Of a stretch of DNA of 64,000 bases, positions 11,500 through 25,586 are shown piece after piece. Every line of letters starts with the position of its first letter. Positions within the stretch are counted from its first letter, which is position 1. A program made the translations under genes and the position numbers. Below the pieces are notes generated by a model. The model saw only the letters and a list, made by a program, of their open reading frames with translations, was not told where the DNA came from and searched no databases. Origin of the DNA: Icerya purchasi (taxonomy: Eukaryota > Arthropoda > Insecta > Hemiptera > Monophlebidae); assembly GCA_039619475.1 (NCBI GenBank), contig CM077116.1, positions 177,597,863-177,661,862 on the forward strand. Reading direction: 5' to 3'.

Positions 11500-13000
11500 T
11501 CGCACCACCAATATACACTGGCTAAAATTTCGGCTGTTCAAGGAAGAGTTGTGAATATGGAAAAAAACAATTAAAAAAAATTAAAAACATACGGCATACT
11601 TCTGTCGCTATTTTCAACGTAATATGCATTTCCATATCAACGTGAACAGTAGTTCGTAACATTTCCTGCGACTCTTACATAAACACTAAAACCTAACCTT
11701 CGATGTGCAGCGTAAAATGTGATGACATTGTGTGTTTCTCATAATCTGTCGACCCCTAGGCGAGTGAGATTTTTCAAAACTGAAATCTAGCCGTTTCGAC
11801 GGAAACAAAAATCGCCATAGCTTTTTGAAGAACAAAAAGTGTCAAACTAATAATTTACAACAGTTTAAAAGAATGTTTTCTAAATCCAAATATATATATA
11901 TATATATACTATCGTCTAGTTTTAATTTCAACAACCTCCTATTATATGCACTGCAGCGAGTATTTTGTGGTTGCTAAAATTATTGTATGAAAAACAAAAA
12001 ATAAAAAAATCTACTTTATAGACGATGTAAAAAAATTTCTTTCAAATTCAAGTTTATTAAAAAATTAATAAGATGTAAGGTGCCACCGCGGTTGTTATGC
12101 TGAGAACGCAAAAATTGACGTCATCGATGTTTTCTTCAAAATTTGTATAAAAATTGAAAATTACGTCAATTTAATAATTCCTTTTCTTGATTTCCCTGAA
12201 TTTTTTCTGAGGTTTCTGTTAAAACAGTATCGTCGGTGTTTCCGATGTTGCGTGTTCATTGAGAATAAAATGACGAAAGTCAACGTAATCTGAAAACGGG
12301 GGAATATGTGGAGCAAGAGAGAGATGCAGATGACTCGAATAAAAACAACCGAAAAAAATCGAATTTTACGTTAAAAAAATTTGTTTTTTTATGACGCAGA
12401 TCAAATCCTAATTAACGTTAATGGTTTTTTCCTTTTTATTCTATTTTTTTTTGAAATTTCGAATAATTAAATAGACCATCCGAACGTTTACTGCAAACAT
12501 TGTACCTCTGCCCGCTATTCATGTACGGAGACAAGTGTATACAAGTGGTAAATAGGAAAGGCGTGTGTGTCTTTTTTCAAATGAAATGAAGACTTGCGGA
12601 GAAAAGACGATATCAAGGCATAGAGCGCAGTGAAGTTGCTTGTTGGTGATGTCGGTGTTTCCTATTTTTAATTAATGTCGTTTTTCATTAATGGAACGAA
12701 AATAAACTGGATGAAAATTGTATGCAGAGGGGTACTTCAGTCCGGCGTTTCTATCAACGTGCGCCGGAACGTTGTTGAGCCTTGCAAAACATTTTTAACA
12801 GCCCGTTAAGCACACAAATTATTTATTTATTTATTTATTATCATCGTCCGCGCTCTTCATTATGGTACCGCCTGACGAGATGAAAAAGTGTCAAATTAAC
12901 CGTAAACAACTTCCCGGCATAAAATTACAGAACAAAAATGTGAAACAAGTGTACATATTTGTAATAGTTCATTTTTCCAGATCGGCCGTTAATAAAAGTG
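11500..13000. other. Intron sequence without recognised feature
   Basis: AT-rich intron with a short (TA)n run near 11890 and a (TTTA)n run at about 12820. No supported gene. Confidence 0.5.
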
Positions 13001-13022
13001 CTCCCCGGAAGGCAATTCAGAA

Positions 13023-13184
13023 GAGGGTAGAAAAGAATGAAATTTAAAAGCGAATAGAAAAAAATGAAATTTAGAAGAGAGTATCAAAGAATGAAATTCA
13101 GAAGATACTAGCAAAAAATGAAATTCAAAAGATACTAGCAAAGAATGAAATTCAGAAGATACTAGCAAAGAACGAAATTCTGAA
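13023..13184. repeat. 27-bp tandem repeat, six copies
   Basis: The consensus unit is close to GATACTAGCAAAGAATGAAA plus TTCAGAA. Six back-to-back copies with increasing divergence toward the left; another partial unit may precede 13023. Because 27 is a multiple of three, frames stay open on both strands and create a false 79-codon ORF. Confidence 0.9.
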
Positions 13185-14481
13185 GAGAGGAATGTAAAGT
13201 TAGTAAAGGAGTTTGTATCATCGTTCAAAGGCAGTAGAAGAGGTTATTGTATCATCATTCACAAAGCGTCCTCAGGATTGAAAAGTTGCGGCTCGCAGCC
13301 GTAACTAGAATTCCGATTACAGAGAAAATTTTAGTTAGTGAGAAAACAGGTTGTTTAAAGAAACAGATTTATAACAAACGGTGTAACTTTAAATTGACAA
13401 TTAATAATAAAAAGAAAATTTAATTCTCATTCCACACTTTGACTGTTCGCCTGTCTGTTTGTCTGTGTGCCGACAATTATACGTGTATATACATGATTTG
13501 CATTTGATTCGCTCAGTTTTTTTTGAAAAAAGAAAGAGCTGTAAAGAGTAAACCCCTGTAACACATTTGTGATGAATACGTTGCGATATTTCCATTCGAA
13601 AATGTTAAATCTACATTTTTCTGCAAGTTGGAGTCCGAAACAGCGAATAATTTCCTATTTAACCGTTTCATAAGAAGTACTGAAAATTCGCTTTTAAAAA
13701 AGGACGGAAGGGTATTAAACGAGACCGAGCTTTTTTTTTTTAAATACGAATAGTGTAAATTAACCGAGTTTTCAGAAAATAATAAAACTGTATCATTAAG
13801 TTTATGCTGATTTTATTTTTCAAAAAAAAACCTCGATTTACCGAAATTTAGTGCTAATGTTGATTGTATTGAACAACCGAGCGAGTGTACTCAGAATTTT
13901 TGCAAGCTGTAAATGTTAAAACTTGCCACTGTGCAGATATGTTAAATTTTCGAATATTAAGAATTTACTGCACTTATATCGCGACAAAATATGCACGTAG
14001 TCGCGGTTTACCTGAATTATTAACCGTTATGTCGAAAGATCGTTTATTATTTCCGTTTCATCTTTTATTTGTTTAATGATGGTAATTAAGCTTAATCTCA
14101 AGCAACAGAAGTACCGCCCGTGACGCACAGCTGATGAAAATAATGTAAAATAAACCTTATCAAGCACGATCGGTTCTCTGCAATAGCGAATATCTGATTT
14201 AACCCCGATGGTCACGTATAATCCTCCTAGTTATAAAACGGTTACTACTTTCATTGAGTATAATCATCAGGTGTAAAATACGAAAGATATGCGTCTCCGT
14301 GTACTAATTCAAATAATGCATCTGTTAATATTGGAATCACATGCCAATACAAATGCTGAGTATAAATTGAGAAGATTTCACTCATATTTATTAATGGAAT
14401 TAAAGACTTCACTAAATTCAAAAATTGCATTTTAACAAATAAATGCCTAGATGGCTCGGTGATGAAAAATCGTAACAATAA

Positions 14482-14552
14482 CTAATTTAATTTTCTTTAA
14501 CAAATAGATATGCGGTAGCCGCACTTTGTATTTGTTAAAGAAAGTTAAATTA
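14482..14552. repeat. 24-bp inverted repeat
   Basis: TTTAATTTTCTTTAACAAAT is matched by the complement of ATTTGTTAAAGAAAGTTAAA with a loop of about 22 bp that is itself GC-richer (GCGGTAGCCGC). Possibly TIRs of a tiny MITE or a hairpin in the intron transcript. Confidence 0.6.
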
Positions 14553-14679
14553 AACGCTACTTTAACTTGTAGTGTTGGTAACATTGGTTTTCTTCACGTA
14601 CCAAAATCACTGAGACGTACGTATTTATAATAAGGCACTCGCATCATTCTGTTCTAATATTAATAACGAATTCTAAATT

Positions 14680-15990
14680 TTAGGACATTTAGTAGCAGCG
14701 GAGGCGGTACGTGTGATAGGAAAGAAATTGGAATCATTAAAGGTATCTACATAAAAAAGGTAGAGCCTATTCAACATGAGAATTATAGACCTATAACCTT
14801 AATATCATCAGTTACTAAGGTTGTGGAGCATTATTGTTTAGAGAATCATTTTAAAAACTATTTGGAATATAATAAAATCTTATATAAAAAACGGTACGGT
14901 TTTGGGGAAAAAAATTTACCATTTCCTTGCTTAGAATAATGACAAAAAAAAAACAGGTAAAGAGGAGCCTAGCAAATGGAAAATAATTCCTGATGTCTTT
15001 CATTGATTGCATTCGATGTTAAGTTACTCGCAAATATAGCTCGGATTAGCATAAAACGGAATCAAAGCATAATTAAAATTATCAGCAAACCAAGTTCACG
15101 AGTGAATCTAGCATAATATGACGTAGAAGGTACAGAGTTTTATCTCCACTACTCCTCCTAATTTACATTAATTGACTCGGAGACTATATCAAAAATTCCA
15201 TTATTTACGCATATGCAGGTGATGCAGCTTTGGTTAGAGAACATAAGACTATTCGAATTGCCGAAAAACTCTTACACAAAGATGTTGCTATCCTAATCAG
15301 GTCATGATAGAAATATAACGATAATCGGTACGAAAGGACCATGTACGTAGGAACGTTATGACCTTAAACATACACACTGTTTCCATATAAACAACGAAAA
15401 TACGCAAAATTATAGCCACCAAATATAAGTATCTCGGGTTAACAATAGATCAAGCATTGACGTGGAAAAATCATATTGACGAAATAAGCAATAAAATAAG
15501 ACAAACTATTCCCTGGCTTTGTATAGATTAAAACTTACTTTACCCCTTATGAAACTGTCCGGTTATTTTTCGACTAAATAATTATAGCTAGAATTGTACG
15601 CGGAATACAAGTGTGGGGAGCAAAAGAAAATAAACAAATTTCCGCGAAGAGGTGTAAAACTAATTTTTCCCCACTGGAGAACGGATAAAAATTGCTTTAT
15701 TTAGTGGAGGAAACACAGGGAGATTTCTCCCCGAAAATGATGTTTTTCTATTGTAGGCTTTACGAATACGAAATGCATAAAATACATCGGCCTAAACGAA
15801 AGAACGGACAACAAGGGGTGTATTTTAAAGATACGTATTTCATCTAACCCGAAGGAATAAATCATAAAAAAATTGGAAATGTCGACGAGTTGATAAACTA
15901 ATAGAAATCATGGGACATACATGAGGAAAAGAAGATAGGATTGTAGAAACGTGAAGTTAAAACCTGGTTAATGGAGTGGTGTGAAAAATA
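14680..15990 (+). pseudogene. Degenerate LINE reverse transcriptase
   Basis: Broken + frames keep the landmarks of a non-LTR reverse transcriptase in the right order: ENYRPITLISSVTKVVE (fingers block), KKRYGFG, then YAYAGDAALV where the catalytic YADD has become YAGD, then ISGLTIDQALTWKNHIDEIS (thumb-region block). Many stops lie between. It is an old, dead copy within the 16-kb intron, in sense with the host gene. Confidence 0.72.
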
Positions 15991-16499
15991 AGCTAAGTAC
16001 CTCTCAATATTAAGTAATGTACATATATTCATTCTGTTTGTTAGATCCTTTTTTTCTGAAAAAAATTTAAAAAAAACAATTTTTTCAGTTTATACGTTTG
16101 TTTGTAAAACATAATAATCGACTCCTATATGAACCCCCTCATTTGGGATGTTGCGTTATGATGGAGCTGGTGGTTGTTAACGCTCAAACGATATAGTTTC
16201 AGAATATTTGTGTAATATTAATCTTTGATAATAAAGCGTGCCGGGCATCCGCACTACGAGCAGCTTTACTCAGCGGAACCCACAACTTATTTTTTACAAA
16301 AAAAAGCAGAATAAAAAAAGAGAGAAGCCCATCATCAACCCATCATTGGAAATATTTCGGTACATTTACGTGAGCAACACAAATAGTGGCCTAAATCTGA
16401 GATTCCATTGTCACGAATGTGCTCACATTAACCCGCAACATAGCCGTGTTATCATTATTCGTTATTGTTTCATTGATTAGTCAAAGTTTAAAATTATGA

Positions 16500-17230
16500 A
16501 ATAATTTAAAAAATGATATAAACGACCTCGCATATTTTCGCCAAGACAACGTGTTGCGTGTTCAATTTAAATATAATTCTAGAACCGCCATTTGCAAGTT
16601 CACGGACCTGAATATCGGCAACTTTCATTGAAGATGAAATCGCTTCTCGATCAACTATCAATTATTTGTGAAGCGTGCCAAATCTAACTCGTTTTTCTGA
16701 CGACAAGGGAACTTTATATCGCGGATAATTTGATTAGACGCACCGGTCGTTGTTGAAACGCGAATTATTGCTAATTTAATAATTAAAGTTCGTGCGCCGA
16801 TTGCAATCTAGAATCAATAATTCCTCAACAGCCAGCAACCCGTCGGGACTGTACTAATACCGAAATCTGCAAATGTCGTCGTTGGCGGTTGAGCGAGTGT
16901 AGAGGGAGCCGAAATAGCGCAGATAATGGCGTTTGTAATTCATTCATTAATGAACAGTGTTCACGGGAAAACGCGAGAAATATGTATCAAACAAATAAGA
17001 CGCATAAAGGTTATATTTGCTCGAAGGAGCCGGTACAATATAGAGCATGCACACCGAGGTGCACTCATTAAACTTTGTGCCACATCGACATTACCCGTGC
17101 TACCGCTATTAGTATATCCCTACCTATTTTATCTACATTCATTAACTTCATTACTCGAATCGCTTTCTTCTCATAACTCTAGACGTAGTCTACATTTCCA
17201 TTTATCTTCCTTATTCTGAATTTCAGTGGT
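16500..17230. other. Intron stretch of higher complexity, no gene
   Basis: Less AT-biased than its surroundings and free of recognisable transposon motifs. The overlapping ORFs at 16889-17219 show no domain. It could be conserved regulatory DNA, but nothing here proves that. Confidence 0.25.
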
Positions 17231-18020
17231 AGCAACAACGATTACGCTTTCGAAGCCGATCGCGTGTTTACTTGACTGCATCTCCTAATTTTCATTCCAT
17301 CACGCGTGTACGCAATACTTTGATGTAAACTCTCTTCTTACCTATAAAAGGAAACCGCTAAAAACGCAAATTTTTACATATATACACATGATGAAATTTA
17401 AAACTCGCTTCATATTCGCTAAAATTGCTCGAAGTCTCAACCTCTCCTTGTTCACACTGAAACCACATCCGCGCTTTTGACAATAACAAAATGATATATT
17501 AATTACACGCCAAATCGATAGCGGTTAATCTCTTTAAAATTTCAACACCTTAACACTACTGTGCGTAACCTTTGATTAATTGCGATATACGATCGGTCTT
17601 TATTAGAAATTGCACGATATTCGGCAGTCACTGGAATTAATAATGAAAAAAAGCAATCTCGCCAGAGACATATTTTTAATGTAACTGGCTAAAAATTAGC
17701 CGAAAAATTTTCATTAGAATAAAATACAGACGTCTGCAAATTTTATAATTAAAGGGACGATGAGTGACTTGAAGTATCATACTGACGTTCGTTTTCCATG
17801 GAAATGTAGATTTGAATGACGATAATGAACTTGAAACCCTCAAAGCGCAATTTACAAACTCATCCATTGACGCGATTTAAGCATTAAATTCTTAAACCAA
17901 TATTCATTTTTATACGGTACCGAGAGCAGTATCGTTTAAGTTGGTTTTTCAATATTACCATTCAAAAATATTTGTGCTAAAAATTCAAAAATAAAATATT
18001 TAAAGAAAAAAGCTTCTACT

Positions 18021-18190
18021 CCAAAAATTTAATAAAAATGCGCTAAAAAGTAAAAAATAATTACTCGATAAAAAGTGGCATATTTTACGGCAGAATGTAC
18101 ATAAGGATATTATGATTAAATATACTTATTGTAGTCGATACCAATTCAAATTGCAACAATATCCAGAAACAATTTAATAACGGCAATCAC
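18021..18190. repeat. Solo copy of the 31-kb TIR element arm
   Basis: AATTTAATAAAAATGCGCTAAAAAGTAAAA through AAACAATTTAA is closely similar to 31042-31212, in the same orientation, and includes the distinctive ATGCGCTAAAAAGT core. It is a fragment of the same MITE family. Confidence 0.65.
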
Positions 18191-18739
18191 TTGTTTTCTA
18201 TAAGCCACTGGAAACGCTGGGGATATTTAATGTGTTTTTTAATTGTTGTTACAATTTGTGAATTTGGTGTCAACTCCAAAAAGTCGACTTAATTTTAACT
18301 CCCTTATCTGTCACGATTCTCCGAAGATCAAGAAGGTTCGACGAGCCACAGCTAGAGTAAAAGTGATTCTGATTGCATTTTTCGATTAACGTGAGATAAA
18401 TGATCAGCATTTTGTACCTCCCAAACAATCGTGAACTCCATTAAAATGTTCTCCGGACATTGTGGAAACGTATTTCGACAAAAGCCCCGATTTAAAGAAT
18501 ACCATCCGGACACTTCATCGGGATGTACGGCGATAGAAAGACAATAGTGGTAAAAAGGAAAGGAAAGATAATTCAGCACGATGATGTGCATATTTCGAAA
18601 AAGATTGAAACGGATCCAATGATAATGATTGGAAATAACTGTTTTTGTAGAATAAAATTTTCATAAGACCTACAACAGGCTTCAACGGGGTTGTAGCTTT
18701 AAACTCCTATAACGAAAAGAATTACCAAGCATGGTGAAA

Positions 18740-19068
18740 GCTCTAACGGTAGTTTATTTATAATGCTACATAATCGGGTAAAAATTATATTGTATTATTG
18801 TAATATATAAGTTATCATATTAAGGTATTGTAATAGGAAATATTATTTTAGATGATGGCATAATTGTAATATAAATGATAAATAATGAGAGTGTGGATTT
18901 TATAGTATAGTAATATATAAGTTAATACTTTTTATGCTGTAACAGAAAGTAGTACTTAAGTTAAGTTGATGTTATAGTGTACAAATAAATGATATAATTA
19001 TGTTGGGAATCCACAGACGGGCTAGTGCCTTGTGGGACCCGCAAATTATTAAAAAAAAAAAAAAAAAG
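18740..19068 (+). repeat. Retroposon 3' end with poly(A)
   Basis: A low-complexity region rich in AATATATAAGTT motifs ends in GACGGGCTAGTGCCTTGTGG, GACCCGC and then a poly(A) of about 16 nt. The unique block followed by an A tail is typical of a LINE or SINE 3' end. No coding sequence remains to place it. Confidence 0.4.
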
Positions 19069-19149
19069 TAGCTTTATTCGCTCTGTCGAAGGGAACCCTC
19101 GGTATTTTTAAGATAGCTATTGTATATACAACTTTTACTCATATTACAA

Positions 19150-19150
19150 G

Positions 19151-19178
<28 letters not shown>
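19150..19178. repeat. (TA)n microsatellite
   Basis: A pure dinucleotide run of about 28 bp. Confidence 0.9.
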
Positions 19179-19181
<3 letters not shown>

Positions 19182-19569
19182 TCAGCCATTTTGGTCTCAC
19201 AAGGGGCTGTGACCCTTCACCCCGCTTGCTTACATTTCGGTCTCTTTCTCTTTCTCTTTTATACTTTAAATAAAATGATCAAAATTTACAACGTAATTCT
19301 TACTGACATCAATACAAAAAAAATAACATAATCACAAAAGTCCTATCCTAACATTTAACTTCATTATATAAAATTAAGACATTTTTTCATTACATTTTTT
19401 CGTTACATTTTCCATTACAGAAAATTGTGACATTTTTTAAATAACAATCACAAAAATCCTCTTAAAATATAACAAAAGGTTACATGAAATTGAGACATTT
19501 TTTTAGGACATTTTTTCTAATGAGGAGTAGTCTAAGATATATATATTTACCAACGACGAGCGGAAATGA

Positions 19570-22005
19570 AATTACTAAGAATAACTTCGTTAGATGCAGT
19601 AGATCGTTTACATTCGCCGGTTCCAGCAAACGGAAAAATAACAAGTAGTTTTAGCATTTGCAAAGTTTTTAAATTCTAAATACGACAGCACCATATCAAC
19701 CGGTTCGGTGAAAACAAGTTGAAAGCTCTATAATATGTTTTCATTAAACAAGGTTAATACAATGTTGCAATAATTCGACTATAAGACTGACTTTAGTTTG
19801 TTATATTATTTATTTAATCTAAACGAAGATTTATTCCTAAAGTTGTAGTTTATTTCGCAGTACTGTTGCTAAGACCAGAGTAGTAATACATAATTTTGTC
19901 ATCGTAAAAAGTCACATTACTTTTCACGTAAGTGAAAATCGATAATAGCAGGGAACAGGGGCTTATAGGATATAATAAGGACATTCGACGGGAAAATGAC
20001 AGCAAACGTTCGAAGAAGAGATGAAAGGGATAGAAAGTGGACACTGACACAAATAAATCAAATTATAGAATGTTACGGTCAACGTATCGATACGTATCTA
20101 ATTTATAAGTAAAATATAGTTGTTTTTTTGGTTTTTTTTGGATCTGATGGTACCAAATTCAGCTTTTCCCCCGTTCACAATTGTCAGCCAACCAACATCT
20201 CTAGTAGTAACTGAAACGCCTAAAGCACCGCATACAACAAAGGCGTTTGCTTTTACTAATTTCCATTGATAATTAAAGTATATATATAGACATGTATATA
20301 GGCGTGTATATGCGTCATGTTCAAAAGTTCGTGAAAATTTTTTGGACAAACAGCGCTTCTTTGAACTGCAACAACACATTGGTTTTACTGAACATAGAAA
20401 TGCAAACATCAAACTAAAGTAGAGAAAAAACACAAAACTTCTTTTACAACGCAAACAATATTTTAAAAATATTTTTTTCTTTATTTATATTAATTAAAAA
20501 TACTGCGTCACTTTTTTCGCTTTTTCAATCGCTAGTAATTTTACAAATAAATTGTTCAAAGTAAACAATTACGACGACAATTGTAATCGGAAAAACTTAA
20601 AATTTACTAGTGATTATTTTTTTGCTGCGATGAATTTTAAAATAGAAACGTTTGCGAATGTCCCAGTAACAGTAACATTTAGGAAAATATTTAACTACAA
20701 AAACAATAATGCTGTTTATTTTTTTAAGATAAAGTTGTTTTTTAAAATATTTTTCGCGTATTATAAACGTTGGGTCACGCACGCACAGATATGTTCGTAA
20801 GACTACAGAGACAAATCCGTCAATTTGTTACGAACTAAATTTGGTAGCTTTCGGCGATGATACTTCTGAAACAGACTAATATATCATCTGAAAATTATAT
20901 AAAGATTTAATTTTGAGTTTAAAAAAGTCATAACACCCGAACGTTTCAGATTTATCGAAATGTTTTGTAAACTGTGGCTGATCAATTGAAACATACGAGT
21001 ACTTGGAAAAATAAATTGCCTGAACGGCACTTGTAAAGAGTACTTATGAAATCTAAAGGAAATTTTCTTTTTATAATTGTTAGTATTTTTTTTCTTTACG
21101 ATGTTTACTTTGTGTATTTCTACGACATTTTCCACGTTAAAGTTCAAACTGAAGTTAATTTGTTAAGAAAGTTACAGAATTGTGTTATATTAATAACCGT
21201 ATATATAAACATGTTTTAAACCATAAATAAATTTTCATATTATTAACCATCGAGTTGCTCGTATTATTACTTATTTTACAACATTCAATCCTTTAAAGAT
21301 AAAAGAAGCATTGTGGCAAGAATAACGAGTTTTCCATGATTTTCCAATGATCTCTTTCCATGATTTTTCCATTCTTGTTGGAATTTCTTACTAATTATCT
21401 TTTTCTTTTTTTTTTGAAAATTCTCGGTGATTGAACAGAGGCGGAAAATTTTATAACGGTTTTGAATCAGTACAAAAACAGAGAAAAAACTAAAAAAATT
21501 ACAATTTTTTCTTTACTTTAAAATTAAATGGTTTTTCTCTTTTTTGCCCCACGACCAGCAGAGCCGGAATAATTATAGATCAAAGAAGTGCACCTCGCCG
21601 AGGGGAGACTCTCCAGATGCTAGACTTCTAATTCCTACAAAAAACATTTCAACTGCCTACGTTATCTCGGAAAGAAAGTAATAATTTTACCATTTCCGGA
21701 ATATTTTTGTTTTTTGACACGATACAAAATTGTAAGTTAAACGCGAAACCGTACATAAAAAATAACAGATTTTCCTATTAGTTTCATCGTAGCAGTGACA
21801 TAGTCTCTCGTTAATATACTCGTAACTCGGTCCTTTGAAGCTCGTCCAGTTGGATCTGCCGGACACCGTGAAGTGGCTAGTTCTATATTCATTCCACTGA
21901 GATTGTCAAAAAAGATGTTTTAACATCATGTTGACTTTAATACTTTAAAAAAAAATAGAAATCCGCCGTAAAATACTAAATATAATTACTAACATTATTA
22001 TCGTG
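19570..22005. other. Intron sequence without recognised gene
   Basis: AT-rich DNA. The minus-strand 118-codon frame at 20098-20454 and the frames at 20552-21147 lack domains and have the composition of the flanking intron, so they are not called. Confidence 0.45.
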
Positions 22006-22890
22006 TTTGTTTTGTTTTTTTGTTTTTTTTTTCATCACAACTGACCAACTTTAGTGGTCATTTAGCGATTAATTTATTGCGATAAAGAATGTCTTGTGGA
22101 GGGGTAAGTACTCAGTAGTACTCCCTCTAAACTTTATAATGGCTGGACAAGGTCTAGAGGCTTATTTCGCCACAGTCTACGCATTTCACCGGAGTTATCC
22201 AGCAAATTGTTAGCAAGTGGGTTCATATGGATGCTAAGTCGGGCAACATGTTTATTTGCTTGCTTTTTTGATTTCATCCTCCACAGACATGACATTCAAG
22301 TCATTATGGAGGGTATAATTTGAGACGTACCAGGGGGCTGCAGTAATGGTTCTCAGTACCCTATTTTGATATCGCTGTATTTTCTGTAAGTTAGATGTTT
22401 TTGCGCAACCCCACAGCACAGCCAGATCGATTTTAGAGCTACTATTTTATATAATAGAGTTTTATTGTCTAACGACAAACCCGATCTCTTAGATAATAGC
22501 CACGACATGGTTCTAGTTTTAAACCTCAAATGCTCGATTTTTAGGTCAGCCTGGCGTCCAAGTGCATGCCTAAATATTTCACGTTATTAGCATTTAGTAT
22601 TACGACGTTATTTATTTTGATTGGCAGGCGTTCAGTTTTTCGATTTGTGAATGAAATATGCGTCGACTTACGCTCATTGACTACTATGCGCCATCGTTTT
22701 AGCCAAGTTTCCACATGCCGAAGTGACTCCTGCAGTTTTTCTGTGGCTGTGTTTTCACACTTATCAACGGCCAAGATGGCTACGTCATCCGCGTACAAAG
22801 CTACTTTTATATTATCTAATATCGGAAAGTCGGACGTGTAGATTAGGTACAATATTGGATCCAGAACGCTCCCCACGCAATAATATGTTC
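22006..22890 (-). mobile_element. Jockey-like LINE, 5'-truncated, with poly(A)
   Basis: The minus-strand frame 22541-22876 encodes GSVLDPILYLIYTSDFP, then VALYADDVAILA with the intact catalytic YADD, then LQESLRHVETWLKRWRIVVN and NVKYLGMHLDARLT. These are the palm and thumb blocks of a Jockey-clade reverse transcriptase. The reading frame breaks downstream, and the element ends at a poly(A) seen as poly(T) on the + strand at 22006-22033. It is truncated at the 5' side within the palm. The YADD block is the best-preserved RT motif in this window. Confidence 0.85.
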
Positions 22891-22899
22891 TCGTAATCC

Positions 22900-24250
22900 G
22901 GGGTATGCATGTTATATAAATATGCGGGATTAGGTTATTTTCTCATTAAGACTTCGATCCAGAAACGGTAACGCGTGCACAGAGTTCAAACACTTTCGTA
23001 AAGTTTTCAAAAAAACGAATATTAAAAACTTCACATATTATTATACTCTTTAGATCGTAAGCAGTCAATTAGTGAAAATTACCTTTCACCTCATGAACAT
23101 TTGTACGATTTTATTTGATCACTCTTCCGCCCCCGGTGTGATAGTTATGCGAAAAGAACAGCTATGAAATTGCTACTTTTCTTTTGTAACGTTCTTTTAT
23201 GAGATGTTATTTTGCCGTGTCCTTTTACAATATTCCTTCATAAGATTTTAATGTGACGCAATTGTCCGACATAATACGTTTCTTTTGAGGTTTAGCAATT
23301 TTTCCAGAAGTGCTGAATATTACCGGTTTAAAGATAAAAATGAAACATAGCCAATGAAAACAACCGACCTGTAAGTATCTTGGTAGGTAAACCTATATCT
23401 CTTGGGCGGCTTACTCTTAAGCGAACTCTAAAGAACCGAGTTTGTACATATTTAATAAATATATACATATTTCAATAGGCGAAAAACCGAGTTCTACTAG
23501 ATATTAAAACACCGCTGCGTTTATCCAATTACGCTCTAACCTAGCTTAAATGATTAAATGATCTACAGAAATTAAGTTCATTCTTCGAATTAACACTGGT
23601 TAAAAGAGAGAGTCAGAATAAAAAAAGAGAAAATGTCTGTATATTTTACAAATCATTTTTGTGCATTTTTTTCTTTTTTTCCCGGCTTTGTAGAGTTCAT
23701 TTTGCGTTATTCGTACTCGTAAAAAAATTCGATATGTGTCAATTTTAATTTTCGTAAGTGTACACCACCGATATTAACAGGAAAACGAACTGATCGAAGA
23801 ACTTTTTGTTTACGGTTGTTGAATGTTGCACGTGTAGTGGTCTCATTATTGTGTATTTCAAGTCTCAGTATATTTAAGTAGTACAATGAATATACATGAA
23901 GTTCTGCGTAAAATATGGAATTATAGTAATATTTCCGATATTTCGTCTATCGTGTATGCTTCAACGAAAAGTATACTTTTTATCGGCATTTTTAATTTTA
24001 TTAAAGATATTTTATTAAAATTTACATTTTTTCCGCGTATTTCGTATAATAAAAAAATGTAGTTTTAGGTAATGTATGAACAAAAAAAAAAAAATACATA
24101 TATATATATATTTTCGTCGATTACCACACGTATTATTTAGTATTTAGTTGAATTAATTCAGTTATTCGGCTACAACTTTAAAATATTACTTGTAGCCGTT
24201 CAGAAGTTCATTTTTTTTTACGCAATTTTTAGTATTTTACTTATTACATA
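22900..24250. other. Intron sequence without recognised feature
   Basis: AT-rich, with a short (TA)n near 24098. No coding or repeat structure could be supported. Confidence 0.5.
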
Positions 24251-24263
24251 AATCGTCTACTAT

Positions 24264-24918
24264 CAGGGGCGGATCCAGAGAAATATTATGAATACGGAAA
24301 TTGTATAATTACGTAATATCTTACACGATAAACAGTAGATTTGAGAAATACCGTTCGTGTCATAAAAAAAAACCAAATAGCGACCTCCTTAGAAATTCAT
24401 AAAAATGTTTTAAAAATACATAATTATTACAATTTAATTAAAATTTTGTTTTTAATTTCGATGAAAAATAAATAAAATTGTAGCTAAAATGGTAGTTTAG
24501 AATTTAAATAGTAAATTACTAGAAAGAATAGAGCGATAGTATTTTTATTAGACTTTATTTTTATTTTTGTTAATAATCCGATCCAAATTTTTCGTCCGTG
24601 AGAAAGTTTAAGTATCTATATTTCTCATTGAACTGCTATTTTCATTTACATTACAAAATACATAAAAAAGACGAAAAAAAAAAAAAAGATCGACGACAGT
24701 TGTATTTAAAACAGAATAAAAACGGAACATTAATAATTTTACTAGAAACCAGAATTAAATATCAGTTATAATTAAATCCATAGGCAAAACATTTATACAA
24801 AACTTTTATAGTGTAAATTAAAAGTCCCGCTGTTGTAACAAATTTTTTCATCGATGTTTTGGTTCTACGACGATGGGGGGGGGTGTCCCCTATTTCCCTC
24901 CCCGTGGATCCGCCACTG
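24264..24918. mobile_element. Non-autonomous hAT-type transposon
   Basis: The left end CAGGGGCGGATCCA and the right end (reverse strand) CAGTGGCGGATCCA are classic hAT terminal repeats. CGTCTAC occurs just outside both ends (24254-24260 and 24919-24925), fitting an 8-bp target duplication with one mismatch and about 2-3 extra bases at the left junction. The interior is AT-rich without a transposase. A run of nine G lies near the right end. Confidence 0.85.
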
Positions 24919-25586
24919 CGTCTACGCATTTTAATTGTGAACTTACGGTTTTTTCACTAACGTAATCAAAGAGAAAAACCAATTCTCGTAATTTAAATAT
25001 TAAACGTTCCCTAAAACATTTAATTCGCAAGCAGTATTTACTTTACTCCAATACGAATAATTTATTACAAAGCGTAATTTTATAAATACTTTTCTTACAT
25101 ATTTTTATTAAAAGTAAATAACGTAAACACATAATTTCAATTTATTCTCGTAATTTCGTACACCGATCTTTGTTGAATATATTGACGATAAAAATCATCG
25201 AAGAAAAAGTACGAATACAAAGGAATTTTAAGTCGTTAGTAATTTGCTGAAAAAAAAATAAATGAGTAGTAAAATACGAACGGAATTGGAAAAAGTTTCC
25301 TATATATTTTTCTTTCATATTGTAATAGAGAAAGAAGTTTGAGAAATCTGAAAGCTGCAAACTTTTATAATTTCCCGGCGAAGAATAAACGAAAAATAAT
25401 AAATAATTAAGTGTCCGTTCGTAAGCGATATGTTGCGGTTCGCACGTGCGGACGACACCAGGCGCACATGCTGCGGTTCGTTTGTTTCGTGGAGTGGGAA
25501 AAAAAGTTGTTTGCGGACGTACAGTGTGTGGCCTAAATTTACCGAGTAATTAACTTTTTGTCTAGTTGCGGTTTTTACAATTGCAG

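Noticed and set aside
13023..13228. 79-codon minus-strand ORF with regular Ser/Phe-rich repeats
   Set aside because: It is only the translation of a 27-bp tandem array; the period is a multiple of three, so frames stay open on both strands.
20098..20454. 118-codon minus-strand ORF with an apparent signal-like N-terminus
   Set aside because: The hydrophobic start arises from AT-rich sequence; there is no family motif, no conserved splice or poly(A) context, and it crosses a TATATA tract.
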